From: Sulfurospirillum oryzae
GTDB taxonomy: Bacteria > Campylobacterota > Campylobacteria > Campylobacterales > Sulfurospirillaceae
Direction of reading: 5' to 3'
NCBI RefSeq assembly: GCF_025770725.1
Contig: NZ_JANZKZ010000007.1
Location: 1 to 35,491 of the forward strand
Length of the DNA: 35,491 nucleotides
The translations under genes were made by a program, and so were the position numbers. Below, piece after piece: positions 32,093 through 35,491 of the stretch; position 1 is the first letter of the stretch; every line of letters begins with the position of its first letter. Under the pieces are notes generated by a model that saw only the letters and a program-made list of their open reading frames with translations, did no database searches and was not told the origin of the DNA.

Positions 32093-33703
32093 ATGAGCAT
32101 TTCAAAACAATTATTAGCAATGTTGTTCATTGCTATTTTAGGTTTATTGGGCATCTTAAGTATTTCTATTCAAAAAATGGAAGATGTGTATGAAAAGACA
32201 AATACATGTAACGTTAGCGTATTGCCAAGTATATTGATCATGGCTGAGTTACAAGAAAATTTTTACAGGTTACGTATTTGTGCGTGGAAATTTGCTGCAC
32301 TTCATAATAAGGAAGAAGTCAAACAAACAAGAGAGCACTCTTTAGAGTACAAAGCCAATGTTGAAAAGAGCTTTCAAAAATATGAAGCATTTATTTCAGA
32401 TCAAAAAGATCGAGATTTATATGTCAATGAGAAAACCTTATTTATTCAATATGAGGCATTAGTAGAGCAATTGTATTTACTGAGCCTTGAAGGCAAGAAC
32501 GGTGAAGCTCTTGATCTTATAGATCAAAAGAATAAGATGGTTAATGAATTAACTCAAATGGTCAATAACCACATGAAGTATAATCAAACGATTGCAGAAA
32601 AAGATGCAAAAGAGGCGTTTAGTGTCAAAAGTAATGCAATGACTATCATGATTATGCTCTCGATACTTATTGTATTAAGTGTTGTGGGTATAGGCGTTTT
32701 AATCCGAAAAAGTATCATAACAGGGGTTCATTTAATTCGTGATGGTATTTCGGGATTTGTCCAAAATAAAGAGTTAAAATTTCGTATCAATTATGGTAAA
32801 AAAGACGAAATACAAGAGATTGTGAAAAGCTTCAATAGTTTGGTAAGTACTTTAGAGGTTATTATTGATGATGTCAAACATTCATCCAATGAAAATGCCT
32901 CTGTTTCTCATGAACTCAGTGCCACCAGTATGCAAATAGGTAGAAACGCAGAACATAGTACTATTATTGTCAACAATACCATTGAAGAGATTGTCTCTAT
33001 CAAAAAGTTTGTCCAAGAGACGGCTATACTTTCTGAGTCTATGAAAAAAAGCATTGGTATGGCTGGGGAGAGGCTAGAGTCTGCAAAGAATGAAGTCGTG
33101 ATGCTCAAAAACGAAGTGGAACTGGCAAGTGAAGCAGAAACCGCTCTTGCACAGCAATTAGAACAGATGAGTAAAGATGCAGAACAAGTCAAAGAGATAT
33201 TAACCGTTATCTCAGATATCGCCGATCAAACAAACCTTCTTGCTCTAAATGCTGCCATTGAAGCTGCACGTGCAGGTGAACATGGACGAGGATTTGCGGT
33301 TGTTGCCGATGAAGTGCGAAAGCTTGCAGAGCGCACACAAACCTCTTTGGCGGAGATTAATGCAACGATTAATGTTATCGTCCAATCCATCGTTAATTCG
33401 TCTGATCAAATGAGTAAAAATGCTCAAAACATTAGACATTTAGCTTCTGTTTCAATCAATGTTGGAGAGACCATCACGCATACGACTTCGATTATGCAAG
33501 AGAGTGTAGAGTCTGTGACCATTAGTGCGAACAATTCCAATGAAATTGTTCGCGATACGGATAAAATTGTTAATCTCGTGACCAATATCAACTCAATGAC
33601 CAGCGAAAATGCGCGTAGTGTTGAAGAGATTGCAAGTGCTGCTGATCATCTCTCTAAACTTGCTGAAAACCTCAATCACAAATTGAGCCAGTTTCAATCG
33701 TAA
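32093..33703 (+). CDS. Methyl-accepting chemotaxis protein with 4HB-type sensor domain
   Basis: A 536-aa inner-membrane chemoreceptor. TM1 is at about 8-27, a helical periplasmic four-helix-bundle-like domain covers about 28-180, TM2 is at about 183-204, HAMP at about 205-260, then the long cytoplasmic signalling coiled coil. The hairpin tip that contacts CheA and CheW is highly conserved ([19 protein letters not shown], then [18 protein letters not shown]). There is no C-terminal CheR-docking pentapeptide of the NWETF type. The ligand is unknown; the periplasmic domain has only one cysteine pair region (Cys39, Cys62) of note. It is transcribed alone and followed by a strong terminator. Confidence 0.92.
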   Translation: MSISKQLLAMLFIAILGLLGILSISIQKMEDVYEKTNTCNVSVLPSILIMAELQENFYRLRICAWKFAALHNKEEVKQTREHSLEYKANVEKSFQKYEAFISDQKDRDLYVNEKTLFIQYEALVEQLYLLSLEGKNGEALDLIDQKNKMVNELTQMVNNHMKYNQTIAEKDAKEAFSVKSNAMTIMIMLSILIVLSVVGIGVLIRKSIITGVHLIRDGISGFVQNKELKFRINYGKKDEIQEIVKSFNSLVSTLEVIIDDVKHSSNENASVSHELSATSMQIGRNAEHSTIIVNNTIEEIVSIKKFVQETAILSESMKKSIGMAGERLESAKNEVVMLKNEVELASEAETALAQQLEQMSKDAEQVKEILTVISDIADQTNLLALNAAIEAARAGEHGRGFAVVADEVRKLAERTQTSLAEINATINVIVQSIVNSSDQMSKNAQNIRHLASVSINVGETITHTTSIMQESVESVTISANNSNEIVRDTDKIVNLVTNINSMTSENARSVEEIASAADHLSKLAENLNHKLSQFQS

Positions 33704-33712
33704 AATGATACG

Positions 33713-33750
33713 TTTGACCTATTGATGAGATATTCAATAGGTCAAATTTA
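33713..33750. terminator. Terminator after the 4HB chemoreceptor gene
   Basis: A perfect 13-bp stem, TTTGACCTATTGA (33713-33725) with its complement (33734-33746), an 8-base loop and the short tail TTTACTTT. It starts 9 bases after the stop codon and may also serve the convergent small gene. Confidence 0.8.
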
Positions 33751-33761
33751 CTTTAGAACTT

Positions 33762-33771
33762 TTACATGTAA
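33762..33771. repeat. TTACATGTAA palindrome (intergenic)
   Basis: Exact copy between the chemoreceptor terminator and the restored stop codon (33777) of the small - strand gene. Confidence 0.9.
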
Positions 33772-33776
33772 CGATT

Positions 33777-34165
33777 TTACGCGACGAGTTTAAGCCGCTC
33801 TTTTTTCTCTTCAACCGTTAGGGTAGAGCTTTCTTGGTGTAAAAACTTGGAGAGAAGTTTGGTGAGTGTATGCGAAACGGAGTGCGAAAGAGTGGGTGAT
33901 CTTTTTTTGAGTACTTGTTGCTATCTATCCTAAAGATGCCATGCGTTTGCTGGTATCTTCCATCCAAATACCTACGTGATTGAGTCTTTTCTTCAATGAC
34001 TTTTCCTGTAATATCTTCGATAACCAAAGCGATGTCTCGTACAGCATCTTCATTAGGATTGGTTCGCATAACGTTGGTTGAGAAGGAGACAAAAATAGTT
34101 AAAAATCCAAGGTAAAAACGATGTGCAATTGACATTTGCAAAGCTTGAGGTATAAAAGACTCCAT
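33777..34165 (-). pseudogene. Small unknown gene, apparently frameshifted at an A7 run
   Basis: The open frame from ATG 34165 gives 115 aa ending at 33818. A hydrophobic N-terminal segment (about 12-33, FYLGFLTIFVSF) is followed by a soluble part with AVRDIALVIEDITGKVIEE. After the run of seven A (33902-33908 as T on the + strand) the frame turns into a proline/phenylalanine-rich tail. Adding one A restores a frame of 129 codons whose new C-terminus (HTLTKLLSKFLHQ, then TVEEKKERLKLVA) looks like normal amphipathic protein and stops at 33777. The gene could be a pseudogene, phase-variable, rescued by polymerase slippage, or a sequencing error. No RBS is obvious before ATG 34165; ATG at codon 11 is an alternative start. 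The family was not recognised. Confidence 0.5.
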
Positions 34166-34263
34166 AACGAAAGTTAAGGTGAAGTTTAAATAAAAGTTAT
34201 TGCGAAATTATTACTAAAGGTCATATTTTAGTCATTTTTTAGAATATATGTGTAACGATAAAC

Positions 34264-34269
34264 CGATAT
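34264..34269 (+). promoter_or_regulatory. Possible sigma-28 (FliA) -10 element before the dCache chemoreceptor
   Basis: CGATAT matches the CGATWT -10 reported for Campylobacter sigma-28 promoters and lies 36 bases before ATG 34306, upstream of a chemoreceptor gene. The upstream half-site is not clear. The rest of 34166-34305 is AT-rich with no gene. Confidence 0.35.
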
Positions 34270-34305
34270 ACTTTGAATAAAATTTAACCTTAGTAAGGAG
34301 CGGGT

Positions 34306-35491
34306 ATGTCGTTTAAAGCTAAAGTCATCTTAACTATTTCGGTGCTGATGTTTTTAAGTTTGAGTATTTTTAGTGCAATAAGCTATATGGATACAAAAAA
34401 GAACAGTGTTGTTCAGGTTGAAAGTAGTCTAAAAATGGCATCGCGTTCATTAACGGATTATATTGATTTATGGCTTTCATCCAAAAAAAGCGCTGTTGAT
34501 AGCGTGGCAAGATCGCTCAAAGATGTTGATCTCATGACACCCAATGATCTCATTGAAAAACTTCTAGAAACCGCTAAAATGGTTGGTGCGTATGAAGCTT
34601 ATCTTGGCTTAGAAGATGGCACTATGACATGGAGTAGCGGTAAAAAACAACCTAAAGAGTATGATCCTCGCGCTAGACCTTGGTATAAACAGGCTAAAGA
34701 AACGGGTAAACTTGGAATTACCGATGTTTATGTAGGTTCTACTTCTCAAAAACAGATGATTACGATCATGGCTCCTATTTATAGAGAAAAGAGTTTGATT
34801 GGAGTTTTTGGTATCGATATCACCCTTGATGCCCTCACCAAAGCTACTGCTGATGTCAACTTTAGTGGCGGATACGGTGTTCTTCTTGATACCAAAAAAA
34901 TCATGATAGCTCATCCCAATAAAGAACTTCTCGGCAAAGAGCTTTCTGCGTTAGTACCAGATCTCGCAAAAGCATTGGAGGGTCAAAAAGAGGGTTTAAT
35001 TGAGTATGGTTACAATGGAGCAGGTAAAATCTTTGCCTACAAGATTTCAGAACAAACAGGTTGGATGCCAGCCATTACATTTGATAAAGCTGTGGCCTAT
35101 AGTTTTCTTGACGCCCAAGTTAAAGAGTTGATGCTTATGGGGCTTGTCATGCTGATTCTCTCCATTGGCGTGATGATCGTGTTGATTAAAGCCTTGCTTC
35201 GCCCTCTTGATAATCTCAACACTGTGGTAGAAGAGCTCTCAAGCTCAGAGGGCGATCTAAGACAAAGACTTTCTGCCACTGCTAATGATGAATTTGCTCA
35301 AGTCTCTCGTAATATCAATAAATTCATCGAAAAACTCCATGAGATAGTCAAAAAATCTAAAACCATTAGTAATGAAAATGCTTCCATTTCTGAGGAGCTC
35401 TCACGTACCGCATCAGAAGTGGTTAGAAATGTGGATACAGAATCTAAAATAGTAGAAAATACCAAAGAAGAAGGAATTGCTTTAGTTAAAA
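34306..35491 (+). CDS. Methyl-accepting chemotaxis protein with dCache sensor (3' end outside window)
   Basis: Partial gene: 395 codons are present and the frame is open to the window end. RBS AAGGAG (34295-34300) lies 5 bases before the ATG. TM1 is at about 6-27; the periplasmic double-Cache domain (about 30-270) includes YDPRARPWYKQA and TDVYVGSTSQKQMITIMAPIY; TM2 is at about 271-295; then HAMP and the beginning of the signalling helix. Tyr119, Arg124, Trp126, Tyr142 and Asp171 fall at the spacing of the amino-acid-binding motif described for dCache receptors such as PctA, so an amino-acid ligand is a reasonable inference. The signalling tip and any C-terminal methyltransferase tether lie beyond the window. 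Confidence 0.9.
   Translation, partial: MSFKAKVILTISVLMFLSLSIFSAISYMDTKKNSVVQVESSLKMASRSLTDYIDLWLSSKKSAVDSVARSLKDVDLMTPNDLIEKLLETAKMVGAYEAYLGLEDGTMTWSSGKKQPKEYDPRARPWYKQAKETGKLGITDVYVGSTSQKQMITIMAPIYREKSLIGVFGIDITLDALTKATADVNFSGGYGVLLDTKKIMIAHPNKELLGKELSALVPDLAKALEGQKEGLIEYGYNGAGKIFAYKISEQTGWMPAITFDKAVAYSFLDAQVKELMLMGLVMLILSIGVMIVLIKALLRPLDNLNTVVEELSSSEGDLRQRLSATANDEFAQVSRNINKFIEKLHEIVKKSKTISNENASISEELSRTASEVVRNVDTESKIVENTKEEGIALVK

Noticed and set aside
34609-34914. - strand open frames opposite the dCache chemoreceptor (also 35097-35279)
   Set aside because: They lie opposite a clear dCache/HAMP coding frame with a strong RBS that runs off the window end.
1-35491. Insertion sequences, integrases, tRNA or rRNA genes
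   Set aside because: I looked for transposase motifs, terminal inverted repeats with target duplications, and tRNA-like folds, and saw none that I could support.

Overview
The window looks like chromosomal DNA of a Campylobacterota bacterium, most likely a Sulfurospirillum-type free-living species. This is an inference from the AT-rich sequence, the chemoreceptor style, promoters that rely on a -10 box with little -35 signal, and the gene content. No plasmid, phage, IS, CRISPR, tRNA or rRNA signature was seen.

Region 1 (1-19400, + strand) is a biofilm-adhesion locus of the Lap type. It holds two giant secreted RTX adhesins (1947 and 3565 aa) with identical N-terminal retention modules, each carrying a TAAG site of the kind cut by LapG. 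They are followed by a LapG-like periplasmic cysteine protease and a LapD-like inner-membrane receptor with degenerate GGDEF and EAL domains. By analogy with Pseudomonas, c-di-GMP bound to LapD holds LapG away from the adhesins; when c-di-GMP falls, LapG cuts the retention module and the adhesin leaves the cell. The type I secretion genes are not in the window.

Region 2 (19404-24084, - strand) is a five-gene operon with overlapping start and stop codons: circularly permuted ATP-grasp ligase, alpha-E protein, transglutaminase-like protein, an intact AstE/aspartoacylase-like zinc hydrolase and a paralogue that has lost every zinc and catalytic residue. The first three are the core of a predicted amidoligase/peptide-synthesis system of unknown product. 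In many bacteria that core is accompanied by the proteasome-like Anbu peptidase; here an active/inactive zinc-hydrolase pair takes its place. This is the best candidate for an undescribed system.

Region 3 (24346-29117) holds transport genes: a multi-pass permease (-), a split YjjP/YjjB exporter pair (+), and a three-gene - strand operon of two DUF1007-like exported proteins plus a NicO/RcnA-type nickel/cobalt exporter. Region 4 (29203-31645, - strand) is a heavy-metal resistance operon: a CadC-like ArsR repressor and a Zn/Cd/Pb P1B-ATPase with a clear operator. Region 5 (31646-35491) holds two methyl-accepting chemotaxis proteins (the second cut by the window end) and, between them on the other strand, a small gene that appears frameshifted at an A7 run.

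The palindrome TTACATGTAA occurs 12 times across all regions, in most of the larger intergenic gaps and inside genes, far above chance. It resembles a highly iterated palindrome or a chromosome-wide protein or methylation site.
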